Source: Diplonema papillatum
Lineage: Eukaryota > Euglenozoa > Diplonemea > Diplonemida > Diplonemidae
Reading direction: 5' to 3'
Assembly: GCA_030068145.1 (NCBI GenBank)
Contig: JAPJBO010000402.1
Location: 124,001 to 188,000 of the forward strand
Length of the DNA stretch: 64,000 bases
In this document: one piece after another, positions 21,372 to 32,267 of the stretch
Position numbering within the stretch: position 1 is the stretch's first letter
Layout of the letters: every line of letters begins with the position of its first letter
Program-made: the position numbers and the translations under genes
The notes under the pieces: model-generated
Databases searched by the model: none
Told to the model about the DNA's origin: nothing
The model's input: the letters and a program-made list of their open reading frames with translations, nothing else

Positions 21372-21462
21372 TTTAGTGGGGGAAAAACTTAGTTTTGTGT
21401 TCAGGCGCTACTTGCCTCTCATGTGTTTGATGCTAGCATCAAGTCTTCTTCGCGGAATGCAA
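21372..21462 (+). repeat. dispersed repeat with GATGCTAGCATC palindrome, copy 2
   Basis: AACTTAGTTTTGTGTTCAGG, CTTGCCTCTCATG, TTTGATGCTAGCATCAAG and TCTTCTTCGCGG match copy 1 at 1087. Copy 3 is near 47018. Confidence 0.7.
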
Positions 21463-21691
21463 GAGTCTTATTTTCTGTTGTTGGGGGGGGATGCGGCTCG
21501 GTTGGGTTTTCGGCGTTCTGTATTTGCAACATTTTGGCAGGGCGCCGTGACTGCTACGACCTCGGTTTCTGATTCAACTGCCCCTCTCTGTGGTGTCCCT
21601 CTGTTTCCCTAGGTGTGGCTTTGCGTGACGGTGCAATGCCTTACGAGGCTGGCGATAAACTAGGTGACCGTCGTGCGAGAAGTTAGTTTGG

Positions 21692-21790
21692 ATTCGGATG
21701 CAAAGAATCCGTGATCATCATCCGCCGCCGCCTTCGCACGTAAAGTGACATGCTTTCGCCTCTTCAGCTCGTCTTGATCGTCGCGTTCGG
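21692..21790 (-). mobile_element. LINE 3'-end fragment
   Basis: Matches the region just upstream of and including the LINE 3' tail (CTTTCGCCTCTTCAGCTCGT and TCTTGATCGTCGCG, as at 6300-6325). It is more diverged than the copy at 16385. Confidence 0.65.
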
Positions 21791-21835
21791 GCAACGACCA
21801 AGATTCCTGCAAAGCAGGTGCTCTCTACCGATCCT

Positions 21836-22008
21836 CGGTGTGAAAGCATGGCCAAACAATCCTTTGGTCTCGCTTCATGTCAAGGGATGAAGCCGGAGGT
21901 GACAGAATAATTTCCACAGGGATAACTGGCTTGTGGCAGCCAAGCGCTCACAGCGACGTTGTTTTTGATCCTTCGATGTCGGATCTTCCCTTGACAAGCA
22001 GAACTATA
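21836..22008 (+). rRNA. large-subunit (28S) rRNA fragment, retroposed
   Basis: CCACAGGGATAACTGGCTTG, TGGCAGCCAAGCG, ACAGCGACGTTG and TTTTTGATCCTTCGATGTCG are the near-universal core of the 3' domain of nuclear 28S rRNA around the peptidyl-transferase loop. Upstream CGGTGTGAAAGCATGGCC and AATCCTTTGGTCTC also align with 28S. Only ~170 bases are present with several substitutions, so this is a fragment and not a functional rRNA gene. It runs directly into the SINE-like body. Confidence 0.85.
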
Positions 22009-22172
22009 CAAAAAAGACAGGCGCTTCGTTTTGTTTGTGCGTGCCGGTTGACCCTGTGTATATTCAGGTAAGGAATTCTGATCAACCACCAAAACACGCT
22101 GTCCACGTCTTTTTAGCCTGCACAATACATTGAAGGGCAACCCGCAAGATTCTTAGCACTAAAAAAAAAAAA
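21998..22172 (+). mobile_element. SINE-like repeat, copy 2, poly(A) tail
   Basis: The same body as 11105-11292, with an A-run near 22162. In this copy the 28S fragment sits immediately 5', on the same strand, and could be its head. The 5' part of copy 1 lacks the rRNA. Confidence 0.65.
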
Positions 22173-22572
22173 CAAAGGGCTGCAGGAAGTAGGACGGACC
22201 GCGCTTCTTTTTTGCTTTGTTTTTAAAGGACGGTTTCGTGTTTTTTTCTTTTTTTCTTTTTAAGAAGCCGGTGTTTTTAAGTCTAGTCTCCTGTTGACAG
22301 TTGAGGGGGGAGTCTTTTTAGTTGGGACCTGATTCTGGGGTTTTTAAAATGAAGATTTTAGTAAGCAGAATTAATTACCTCTCTTTCGTCTTGACTTCGT
22401 TCGACTTCGTGGCCCAGCCTTGAGATGGCGGCCAGACAGGCAAAAAACATGACTCGCCGACGCGAGGCACGAAATGAGGGAGAAATACTCGAGGGACTGC
22501 CTTGTGCTCATTTCGAAGGAGGCTAGAGGGGGAGAATAGTTGAGTTGCAGCTCTTGACGAAGATAGCATACA

Positions 22573-22780
22573 GGGTCAAAACCTTGTGTCTTTTTTAAAC
22601 GCTCCCGCGGGGCCGATGGAGCCCTAAAAATTTTTTTGGAGAAAAAAAATTTGCTCAACTTCCTCAAAAATTACTGCAGAGTTTGTTCCAAACTTTTAAA
22701 ATTCAAAAACCCCAATTTTTTCCGGAAGTTTTTTTTTTGCCATTTTCAAAAAGACACAAGGTTTTGACCCTGCATGATAG
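22573..22780. mobile_element. ~205-bp MITE with CAGGGTCAAAACCTTGTGTC ends
   Basis: CAGGGTCAAAACCTTGTGTC at the left is repeated in inverse at the right, with further matching T-runs. A single copy of the same end lies at 34893-34920. CAGGG recalls hAT, but no target duplication could be settled. Confidence 0.65.
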
Positions 22781-25700
22781 ATGGAAAAAGGTCGGTCCTG
22801 CTTTTGGCTTTGTAGGTTCTCCCGACTCCCCAATTCGTGGTTAGCACAAACTCAAGAGGTCTAGTCAACTATTCCCTGCAGTATTGGCATACTTTCAAGA
22901 AAGCAATACAACTACAAAGTGGGTTGAACGCTTACGCCCGCCACTAAACCCAGATGTACCTGTGTTTCGTGTGGGCTACAGCACATTTGCCTCCTTTGAT
23001 CTTGGAATATTGTTGCGATAGTGGGGAGTCATCGGCATGCCGATGAGTACCACACTATGCCTGCCCTTCGCTACGTGACCGGATGGGTCGCTCGTGGCGC
23101 GCTTCCGTCGTGGCGCAACCCGCGACGGCTGCAACTGCTGCTGGTAGCTTGTGACGAGTTCGTAGTCAGATCCAGAATCAGAGTCCTCGTTCTCTCGCTT
23201 CCGGCGAGCGGCACGGCGACATGCAGCAGTTGTTGAGGGTCGAGCTGTGTCGGCAGGGGTTCGCGATCGCCGTGCGACCCGTAGCGGTCGCAGAGGCCGA
23301 AGAGCCGCGTCTCGTTCAGGCGGTCCTTTGATCTTTCGCAACTGGCAGTCTCCTCAAGCATTTCCTACAAAGCAGGTGCTTATACAAAACAAAAAAGCGT
23401 CAGGCCCACACCGGCGAGTCCTTTGACAGGTGCAGTTGTCCCCACATTCCATTGGAGAAAGAATAGGGCGGTGTTTTGCACCAGGAGAGGCTGCAAATAC
23501 TCAGCCGGGCAGTTGACGCGAAACAACAAGCCAGCATAGCAATGGGGGTTTGCCAACCTAGGAAGAAGAGACATTCGAAGAGGAGAGAGAAGAAATTCTT
23601 CGTTCGGGGGTGTATTGCACCCAGCGGGGGGGCACTCTGGGAAACACAGGACCTCTCTAGAGCTTGCTGCATCCTCGGGTGAAATGTGCCGCCTGTGTAA
23701 AGGCATGCAGCTGTTGCGACGCGGCCGAAACTCCACCGCAAGATGGCGACAGGTCTTGAGCTGACTGCCGGATGGAGAAGCTGGCAACCTCCACTCGACA
23801 TCTCCTTTGAAGAATCCCACCCCATCCACCCTTCGGAGAGGAGACACGGACTTCCCAACGACGCCGCAATCTCGGAAGACTTGTCGCAAACCCCGGAGAG
23901 GAAGGTGTAGTATGGGTACAGGTAAAACAGTGGTGCCACCTGAGGAGTAACTAATGTGTAGAAAGAGTTGTGTTGGCACCCTTTCGTTCTTGACCTTGTA
24001 CAAGTGTGAGGTATTCGTCGGATATATTAATCTTCTAAGATCTGCGATCTTATACGACTAGTAGTAGTAGTAGTAGTATGTGTCGTCCTACTCCGGGAAC
24101 AAGTCAGGGAGAAGAACGGAGCAATATTTACAAACAAACGAGTGACTTAAGCTAAACTTATACGACAAAAAAAAAAGAAACGTGCCCCAACGCTTACGAA
24201 GTCTGCAAAGCAGGTGCTTCATGAATACAGGGTGTTTTCCCGGAGATCTACCCCGGAGGGAACACCAGCTACGAATCACGTGCATGGGCCCAGAGTAGAT
24301 CTGCTTTGTTGGTACACAAAGACAAACTCAGGTAACGCAGCGAAACTAACCCCGATGCCTCGGATTAACGCACACTGCAAAAGCTTCTCTCATCCCACCC
24401 AAAAAAGCTGGGTCGGTCCCGCCGTGAGGTGCGTTGCGTTTTCCGGTTACCGCAACTGTGTGAACTCACGAGGCCCAGCCCACCTGGGGCCAAAGCGCCA
24501 AGCGTTCAACGCTTTATTTGGCTAACACCCGGATTTACCTGTGCGACGATATGCAACGGGCGGCCTCCTCGAGTATTTCTAGCTTTATTGTGGTTTCCTT
24601 CGATGCGGGTGCTGATTCGGAAAGAAGCGTAACAACGGGGGTTTGCCTAGAGGTTTTTCGTGTTTTTCTGCAGATGCGTTTGCCTTTGTGTTTTCGTACG
24701 TCTTCTTAATCATGGTTGAGTGCGCCAATGCGTAGGATTGTTGTTGAAAAAAGGGCGGGGAGGGTGGTACTCAGCGTGTCGTATTCGCTTTGCTTCCCAC
24801 CGTCACAGCTGGGGGTTGGAAAGGTGTTACGGAGACGGGAGTGGAGAGGGTGATATCTGATGTGCGCAGATGGGACAAGAATGTTCTTTTTCTGTGCATT
24901 GCGGTGTGCCCCCCCTCCCCCATTAAGAAGCTGGGGTTCGGTTGAACGCTTACGCCCGGCATGAAACCCGGTGTACGTGCACAGTTCTGGCACAGTTCAT
25001 CCTTTTCTAGAGTTAAAGTTCACATTTTCTGCAACAGGTTTTCATTGAACGCAGTGCCTGACAGTTTTTACAATAAACTGGATGCAGGACTCACGCCGCG
25101 GTTTGGTAAACAAAGACGCAGTTTTGGTTTACCCTTTTTGCGTGTTCGTTTCCACAACTTATTTAGTGAAAGTTCGCTTAGGCAAAGCCTCCGTGTGACT
25201 ATTTGTGAAAAGCGATAGCCTGAACCGAAGAAACGGGAGCTCGCCCATGTGCAGTACGCACCAGATGTTCTGCCAGGGCAGAACACCTGATAGTGTCACG
25301 GCTTCAGACTGGCTGACCTTCAGCGCGGGTGCAGAAGCTTCTAGAACGCGTTTTTGACACCAGCTTCTTTTTGGGTTGGGGGGGTGGTCCGTTGCTTGCT
25401 TTTGTCGGAGAGGGAAGGGAACCCGCGAAAAGCGGTTTTGCACACACGGATTTCAAAGGTGGTCGCTTATGGTACTCACACACAACAGCAACTCACGCCA
25501 GGCGTGCGCGTACGAGTGGGAATAGCTGAATGTTTCCATTCGCCAATCGATGCTGCGGAAGCAGCCAAAAAAAAACAAGATGAGGGGGAGACGCGAGGAC
25601 GAGGAGGAGAAAAAAAAAAAAAGAGTTTTCACGGTAAGCAATGATGGGGCCTGCCGCCTTTGCACAATCTCAAAATGAGACCCCCTTCCAGGGCTGTGGC

Positions 25701-27217
25701 TCGTGGAAATGGCAGGCGCATCGTTTTGTTTTGTCGACTTCGCTCTTCCACGCCCCCGAGTTAGCAACTAGTACGAGCATGATCAAGAGTACTTGGTACC
25801 CGCATGCGTGAGCGTAGTTCGTGCGGGTTTGTGAAACGGCGAGGGCCACACGTTATAAGTGTTCTGGACTTTTTCGCCGCAAGTGGCAAGTCATATAAGC
25901 CCTGCCAGGACCGTTTAGACACTCAGTTAGCCACCAGCTGCGTATGGAGTAAAAGAATGTAGCCCTACCCCGTATTGCGGAGTTATTGCGTACTTCGTGA
26001 CTTCGGTTTTCGGGGGTACTAGTACCAGCTCGGAAAGTGTTCTTCGAAGCACTCGAAGTATTCGTGAGCTTCAAGGCCTACTTCCGGAAACTCGGGAAGC
26101 GCAGGGTTTTTCGGGGATGGCAAAGAGCATTATTTAGCCAGCGGCTTGACGTTTCCGAAAGTAGGCCTTGAAGTTCACATTGCCGTTTTTGCGTTTCCAA
26201 ACCTGGAGGAAACTCTGAAGCTCACAGGAAAAGTACCCAAAGGGAACATGACTACGGATTTTCGGTGCTCCACAAGCCCGATCTTAGATACGAGGAAAGA
26301 GGCGACGCTGCGAGGCAGCCTTTTTTGTCCCGTTCGTCGCCCGTCTCCCTGATATCTGGCAGTTTGTTCGCTTCTAAAGCTTTTGCAGTGAAAATCGTTG
26401 CCGGATGCAACATGCTATGGCATCGAGATACGAACGCAGCTCGTTCGTGATTTCGGTCATTTCTCGGACCCTCTGTACGGCGTCTTTTTGGAGTGAAAGT
26501 TCGCTTTGAAACTCCGGGGTTATAATTTCTCTCGTCAATGTGGAAGATATCCTTTGTGCTCTGAGTGTACCTAAGAGTGGTGGTTACACAAGGTGGTGTG
26601 TACCTTACCCTACGGTAGGCTCTCCTGAGTATGGTGCCGTGGGTGAATGTCTGTTTTTTTGGTACTGACGGGTCATGTTCGTCTGCTCAGCCTGATTCCG
26701 GAAATTAATTTTCTGATGGAACAAGCTAAAAAGCGGCGGGAAAAGGAGCAAACTGCCAGGGGTCGTTCGCCTGGCTGGTTTTGCCTGGGCACAAGGTCTT
26801 TTTTTAAGTGAGACAGCTCGCTTGGAATCAGGGGATTTATAGTCTCGGGGTGACTTTCGGCTGCAGCACACCATCCAATTTCATCAAACCTTGCGATTCA
26901 ACTCCAGAAGATATGCGATGGTTGTTCTCGGACCCAGAATTTCAAACAGAGCATCGATCGGGTTAAGTGATCTTTGCACCGCCATATTCTCGATTCAAAC
27001 CGATTCAACTCGATCATCAACGATAATCAGCAAGCCAATCATCATCGAATCGAGAGTCGAACGCAGTCTGAGAGATTGGATTTTCAAGCGACACTCAACT
27101 GCTGATGGGCATGGGCGAACCCAGCCCGCTAATGCGTTCGACGACCTGATGGGTCTCATGCTTCTGCAATTCCTATTGACTATCGCGTCATCGTTGTGTT
27201 CTTAAAAGTGGTAGGTT
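22781..27217. other. 4.4 kb without a supported gene
   Basis: Several frames of 100-207 codons exist (for example 24003-23380, minus) but none has a recognisable domain or protein-like composition. GTTGAACGCTTACGCCCG recurs at 22923 and 24943, and CAAAGCAGGTGCT at about 21808, 23363 and 24207. There is a short TAG microsatellite at 24059-24080 and a hairpin at 26068-26175. I see no promoter or terminator that I can defend. Confidence 0.5.
26068..26175. repeat. inverted repeat hairpin
   Basis: GCTTCAAGGCCTACTTCCGG is mirrored by the inverse of GAAAGTAGGCCTTGAAG after a loop of ~57 bases. The stem is about 25 bp with few mismatches. Confidence 0.6.
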
Positions 27218-27925
27218 CTAGACGCAAAGGTTGTCTGGGAGCGATGCGCACTGGAGGAAGTCCTTCCACCAGTTGTCGAAGAGAAGTCCGCCGTAGGGGG
27301 AGTTTATGACGGGCACAAACACAACCGAGATGATGGCCATCAGTTTGATGAGGATGTTGAGCGCCGGCCCCGACGTGTCCTTCATCGGGTCTCCCACGGT
27401 GTCGCCGATGACAGCGGCAGAATGGATTTCTTTGTCCCGCGCAGCGTATTTCTCGTAACCCTCCTCTCCCTCCTGCCATGACTTCTTCACCACGTGCGAC
27501 GTGCTGTAGTCAAAATCCGGGTTGCTTTCAAGCCGCCCGCGGCCGTCGGTCACCATTTTACCGCACTCAACGAACTTCTTCGCGTTGTCCCAAGCGCCGC
27601 CGGTGTTGGACATCGACATGGCCATTTGAACGCCGGAAACCATAGCACCAGGGAGGAGCCCGCAGAGTGCTTCTTTCCCGAAAAGAATGCCGCACACAAT
27701 TGGGGCCAGCATCACCAGCAGCCCGCTGTGCACCATCTCAGAAAGGGATGCTCGGGTTGCCACAGCCACGCACGCGTTGTAGTCCGGTTCCTTGTTGCCC
27801 TTCATGATCTCGTCGTCGTGGAACTGCCGCTGGATCTCGCGCACCATCTCCATCGCCGCGACGTTGACAGAACGCATCGTCCAGCCGGAGAACCAGTACG
27901 GGAGCATCGCCCCGATGAGAAGCCC
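27218..27925 (-). CDS. H+-translocating pyrophosphatase, exon 4 (C-terminal)
   Basis: This exon starts after the acceptor ACAAACAG with GLLIGAMLPYWFSGWTM, matching the membrane segment that follows the [10 protein letters not shown] region in the family. It contains the conserved SNTGGAWDNAKKF and AAVIGDTVGDPMKDTSGPAL. In known structures the acidic residues here belong to the Mg-pyrophosphate site. The ~20 residues between the two motifs that are extra over plant enzymes (around NPDFDYSTSHVVKKSWQEGE) are a local insertion. The frame ends at a stop after LPDNLCV. The frame upstream to 28042 is intron. Confidence 0.92.
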   Translation of the reverse strand, partial: GLLIGAMLPYWFSGWTMRSVNVAAMEMVREIQRQFHDDEIMKGNKEPDYNACVAVATRASLSEMVHSGLLVMLAPIVCGILFGKEALCGLLPGAMVSGVQMAMSMSNTGGAWDNAKKFVECGKMVTDGRGRLESNPDFDYSTSHVVKKSWQEGEEGYEKYAARDKEIHSAAVIGDTVGDPMKDTSGPALNILIKLMAIISVVFVPVINSPYGGLLFDNWWKDFLQCASLPDNLCV

Positions 27926-28466
27926 CTGTTTGTAGAGACAAAAATGGGGTTCATTTTTATTTCGTTCTGAATCTCCGGGGGGAGACTTGTTAAGCACTTG
28001 GGAAGACATGAAGACAATCATGGTCCCTTCGAAGTAATGCATAGTGTTCTTTTAGAAAGTCGGGTAGGTGCATGCCTTAGTGCCGAAAATCAGTCCTACC
28101 ACTTTAAATGCTAAAAACAAGTTCTGCCAGCCGGTCGTTGTGTGGACGGCACGTTCATCACAGGTCCAGAGAGACTTAATGTCACGAGAAAGTGGCACTG
28201 GTCCTCTGTCCCTCGTTCGGGTTCTCTGGGCAACGAGCTTCAACAACTGTAGTGTCACTCGCACATATGCACACGTGCCAGAGCTGATGGGCACGTCGCT
28301 GCGTGTAAGGCGTCCCCAGGCGGGGGAGTCCATCATCACCTTTGCACCATCGATGCAGAAAACGGCTTCGTCTAACTCCCAGGAGGCAACGTTTCTTGCT
28401 CGATCAGTGCATTTTGTGTTCACACTGCGCTTCATAGCCAGTAGCGCAATACCGTATGCGAGTATA

Positions 28467-28536
28467 ATACGAAACGTGTAAATATTTCTTAGCTACTTTT
28501 TTGGCCAAAGTGTTTCTTAATTAACACGTTTCGTAC
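28467..28536. mobile_element. 70-bp TA-flanked MITE
   Basis: Starts ATACGAAACGTGTAAAT and ends TTAACACGTTTCGTAC, with TA on both sides (28465-28466, 28537-28538). Same ends as the 1.07-kb element at 30461. Confidence 0.65.
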
Positions 28537-29689
28537 TAAAAACATGGGGGGCTGACGTACTTGGTGAAATTTGGAAACTGTTGAAACCCCATGATGATCC
28601 CCCATGATGATCCCCCATTTTTGTTCCCGAAAATATTGGTTTTATCGAGCCTTTGAGCAGGAAAAAACGTATCGCGGTCAGAGTATTAGCGACAAGAGCG
28701 TTCTGGCACTTGTGCATGAAGACGACAGGCGTGGGCGGGCTCTGGGATGCAGTCTGTGAACTGCAGCGCCGCAAACAAGGAATGGTTACCGCAGCTCCAA
28801 TCGTCTTGTTGACATCCTCGAGCGTCCGTCTCTATGAGCCAAGAGTCGGTGTCGGCGGAAAAGACCGTTGCAAGGTGGCTGACTATCTTGCTTCCGCAAA
28901 AGTCAGAAAGCGAGCAAGATACAACGCATCTTCGGAGCGATCGGTCAGTTGTTACAAGCATCCAGTGCCAACCACGAGTTCCTGACACGGTAGTGTTCAC
29001 GAAGGTGTTCCTTTGGCGGGCACGCGTCAGTGATGACAGGGTAAGCGGGTCGTATGGAAGGGCAGCGCAAGCAAAGGCGGAGTTGCCCTTCCATCACCAG
29101 GTGATTGCCATACAGCTTCTTCTCGTGCTCGCCAGCCCCAAGACTAGCATGAACCGCATCCACCTCCACAGACCAACGCATTCATCGTTTGCCAGTTCTT
29201 CAAGCTCTTGGTCAAATCAGCGAAGTCAGAACGTTGATGCAATCTGCGCATTCACTCAGTACGAGACATTCGTTGAAGTATAAGGAGTTCGGCGAGAACG
29301 TTGTCCCCGCAACCGGTGGCCTGGGGCAGTGTTGGCGGTGGCTCTCGGAGCTGGAGCCAGTTCCCGGCTCTTGGGAGCCAGCTCGGGAGCTGGAAAGAGC
29401 CAGCAGGAGCCAGCAGGGCACAATAAAAAGCCACCTCAAAATTCCGGGCGAGTTTCGTGGTGACCGGGTTGAGTGACGCAAACTTACTGGAAGAGAAGCT
29501 TTCCGATCCAACAGGAGATGAAGCCGACCAAGGTTTCGTTGAAGACAGCCCCCAGGCAGTGTTGGCGGTGGCTCCCAGCTCTTGGGAGCTGGTTCTTCTG
29601 GCTCTTTGGGAGCTGGGAAGAGCCAGCTGGGTTTCTGGTGACAATTTTGCTCGTGCGTGCAGCAGACCTTTTTTGACGATTTTTAGCTC

Positions 29690-30240
29690 GCGATAAGCTC
29701 CGATGAAGAGAACCGTGAAGAATGGACCCGGGGACCAAGAAGTATGTGCGTGGTTCGCGGGTCTTTACAAGGTGCAGGGCACCGGCCATGGAAACCACCA
29801 GGTTTGTGACGGGAAGGACGGGAATTGATCCCCTGGGCGGTGCCGTTTTTTTCGCTGTCCACGGAGCAGACCTTTTTCAACGACTTTTTGCTCGCGATCA
29901 GCTCCGATGAAGAGAACCGCAAAAATTAGACATGGGAATCAGAAAGTACGTGCGTGGTTCGCGGGTCTTTATGCTGTGCTGGGCACCGGGCGTGGAAACC
30001 ACGAGCTTCTCGATGCACACCCGGTGGTTTCCGCGCGGGGCCCTGTCTCTTACAAAGACCCACAAACCACGCACATATTTGTAATCCCCGGGTCTAATAT
30101 TCACGGATCTCTTCATCGGAGCTGATTGCGAGCGTAAATTCGTCGAAAAAGATCTGCTACGTGGACCGGCGGGAAAATGCCGGCGATTTTTTGCTCGTGA
30201 TCAGCTCCGATGAAGAGATCCGCAAAAAATAGACCCGGAT
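29690..30240. repeat. 205-bp repeat family, units in both orientations
   Basis: Units contain CTTCATCGGAGCTGATCGCG, GGGGATCGATTCCCGTCC and CACGCCCGGTGCCCTGCA. Here the first units read minus, one reads plus and the last reads minus again, so the block can fold back on itself. More copies lie at 13790-14080 and 51490-52850. Confidence 0.7.
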
Positions 30241-30460
30241 ATCCAAAAAAAATGTGCAAAGGTTTTCTCGCATTTTTGGGGAATTGTCGAATCTGCTTCG
30301 CATGGGGTGAAGGGCTGACACGGGCGAAGAAATCGGTGCATATTTCTTTTTTGACGGGTTCAAATTTTCTGTCAATTTTCCTGCGTCCTTTTTTACTGTC
30401 GAGCCCCAGTTTACTCCAAGTACAAAACCCCTCAAAACCCCTATGGAAGTGCAGTTTTTA

Positions 30461-31529
30461 ATACGAAACGTGTTAATCATAGTTACGAAAGATTCTTCAA
30501 CATATATGTAAAATTGAGCGGCCGGAAAAAATCATCTTCTTTTCACTTTCGAAAATGAAAAGACGTTTCTTTTGTAAAATTTCGCCGTTTTTTGGTGACT
30601 GCATAGCTGACACTGCCCTCGTAAAGTGCACCTCGAAGGTGACCGAAGACCAGCTGACAAACTACACGTGTCAACGTTGCTTCAGATAACTTTGTTTACT
30701 GGAAAAGACTTCGGTACGGAGCGGCCCGCAATAGAGGGAAATGCTCTGCTCTACACGGCAATGGAAGCGCGTCGTGCCGTGGCGTATGGCGCAGATCTGC
30801 TGGTACAGCTTGGCCAGTTCGCCCCGGATTGCTGTCTACCGCCGTCGGTAGGCGAGGAGCTGCGAAAGCTGGAACAGAGGATGGATCCCCTTTTCCTTCT
30901 TCTTTTTCTTCGTTCAAGATCTTCTTCACTGATCCTGCTGCTTGATTTCATGCCGAATCAACGGTCAACCAGCCTGTCGTCCCAGGGTACGGTTTGCCAG
31001 AAGTCCAACCTCTCGCACAACCTGCTCCAGAGCCTTCTTTCCCGCACGCTTCTTAGTTCCATGCCAAAACTCGTAGATATGCGCCTGAGCTTTTTCGGGT
31101 CGCCGGCAGGCTTGTCTCGTCTTCGTAGTCACTTGGCGCGTCGTAGGTCCGGTCCGGGTATCGAACTCGCTCTCTTCATCCTCTTCTGCATCTTCTACCT
31201 CACTTGCAGTGGACGTCCCTTCACAAGTGTCGCATCTTGGTCTCTTTGGCATGCGTGTCTTTCATATTAAGCAAGGTGCCCGGCAGGTTTTGGTCTTCTG
31301 CAGATACGTGAATACAGCGACTGGTCACAATGCCCTCCAACTGCGCGCAGTATCCTACCTTAGTCCGCGCGCACAAGCGTGGTCTAGAAAACAGACAGCA
31401 AAATTTACACAAAAAAAGAGTCTTTTTTTTCCCCGAAAATTTGTCCTCTTCTTCTGAAAGAGAAAGGAACTATGGTTAATGTTTCATAGCTTCAGGTCCG
31501 GGGTGTTCCTTAATTAACACGTTTCGTAT
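30461..31529. mobile_element. 1.07-kb TA-inserted DNA transposon
   Basis: The perfect 17-bp inverted ends are ATACGAAACGTGTTAAT and the flanks are TA (30459-30460, 31530-31531), the Tc1/mariner insertion pattern. On the minus strand a 95-codon frame (31252-30965) begins MPKRPRCDTCEG, is acidic then basic, and is not recognised. It could be a transposase remnant, but no DDE motif is seen. Confidence 0.75.
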
Positions 31530-32095
31530 TAAACCCGTTTCGTACTAAAAACGTTTCATATTAAACCCGCATACGGTATATCAAATCGAACTTGTTGCCA
31601 ACCCCAACGGACATTTCTGGATTTCAAAGAAACATCGTCGGTGGTAAGCTGGATTGGGTTCCTTCCAAGTTCCCGGCAACCAGCAACTAAACGACAGGTT
31701 ACCGCCCCACGGGCCGCTTAAACGATAGCGGGACGATTTCATACTCCGAGGTTAGCTTAGTGGTCAACTTTACTTGTTCGTCGACAGCATAATACGATGT
31801 TACTACTACAATTGAGGTGTCATCTGGATGTAAATCTAAAGCCGACCAGTCAAACGTTGTTGAGATATTTTGAGTACACGAACCACATGGATTGGCATGC
31901 ACGGATCACGGGGAGTAAAGCAGGAGACATCGGGATCTGTTGTACACATTTAGCGCAGGTGTCCTAAGACAAGCTCCATCGGAACCGAAGCTCAGGTGCT
32001 CATTCAAAAAGAAAGAAAGTTGGGTGAAAGAGCAGTGTAACTTAGTCTGTGGTCTGACTTCTCAGTGCGGGCGGCACAAAAGGCAGGGGGCATAC

Positions 32096-32267
32096 CGGGA
32101 ACACGCGGGAGTCCACGATGTTGACGACCCCGACGCCGCAGTGCGTGATGAAGGCCCCGTACAAGGCGATGGAAACGAATGCGGCGCTGGCGATGGCAAA
32201 GCCCTTGCCGATGGCGGCTGTGGTGTTTCCGGCAGCGTCCAGTGTGTCCGTGACTGATCGGACCGAG
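32096..32267 (-). CDS. H+-translocating pyrophosphatase, exon 3
   Basis: A 172-nt exon after a CCCACAG acceptor, ending at CCCG|GTATGC. It reads [20 protein letters not shown] and then [19 protein letters not shown]. The Ala in GNTTAA (residue 542 of the joined protein) is the residue that marks the K+-dependent (type I) class; the K+-independent class has Lys there. Phase fits the exons on both sides. Confidence 0.92.

Larger units (their letters stand above)
27926..32095 (-). other. intron 3 of the pyrophosphatase gene
   Basis: A 4.2-kb intron with donor CCCG|GTATGC and acceptor AACAG. It contains two elements with ATACGAAACGTG ends, 205-bp repeat units in both orientations, and two direct copies of GGCAGTGTTGGCGGTGGCTC (about 29325 and 29555). 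No independent gene is supported. Confidence 0.7.

Noticed and set aside
21836-22008. Part of an rDNA unit
   Set aside because: Only ~170 diverged bases of 28S are present, with repeats on both sides; no other rRNA sequence is nearby.
23380-24003. 207-codon minus-strand frame as a gene
   Set aside because: No recognisable domain, unsettled composition and an overlapping 179-codon frame on the same strand; chance is likely.
27926-28042. Extension of the last pyrophosphatase exon to an upstream ATG
   Set aside because: Residues before GLLIGAML do not match the family, and an AACAG acceptor lies exactly at the homology border.
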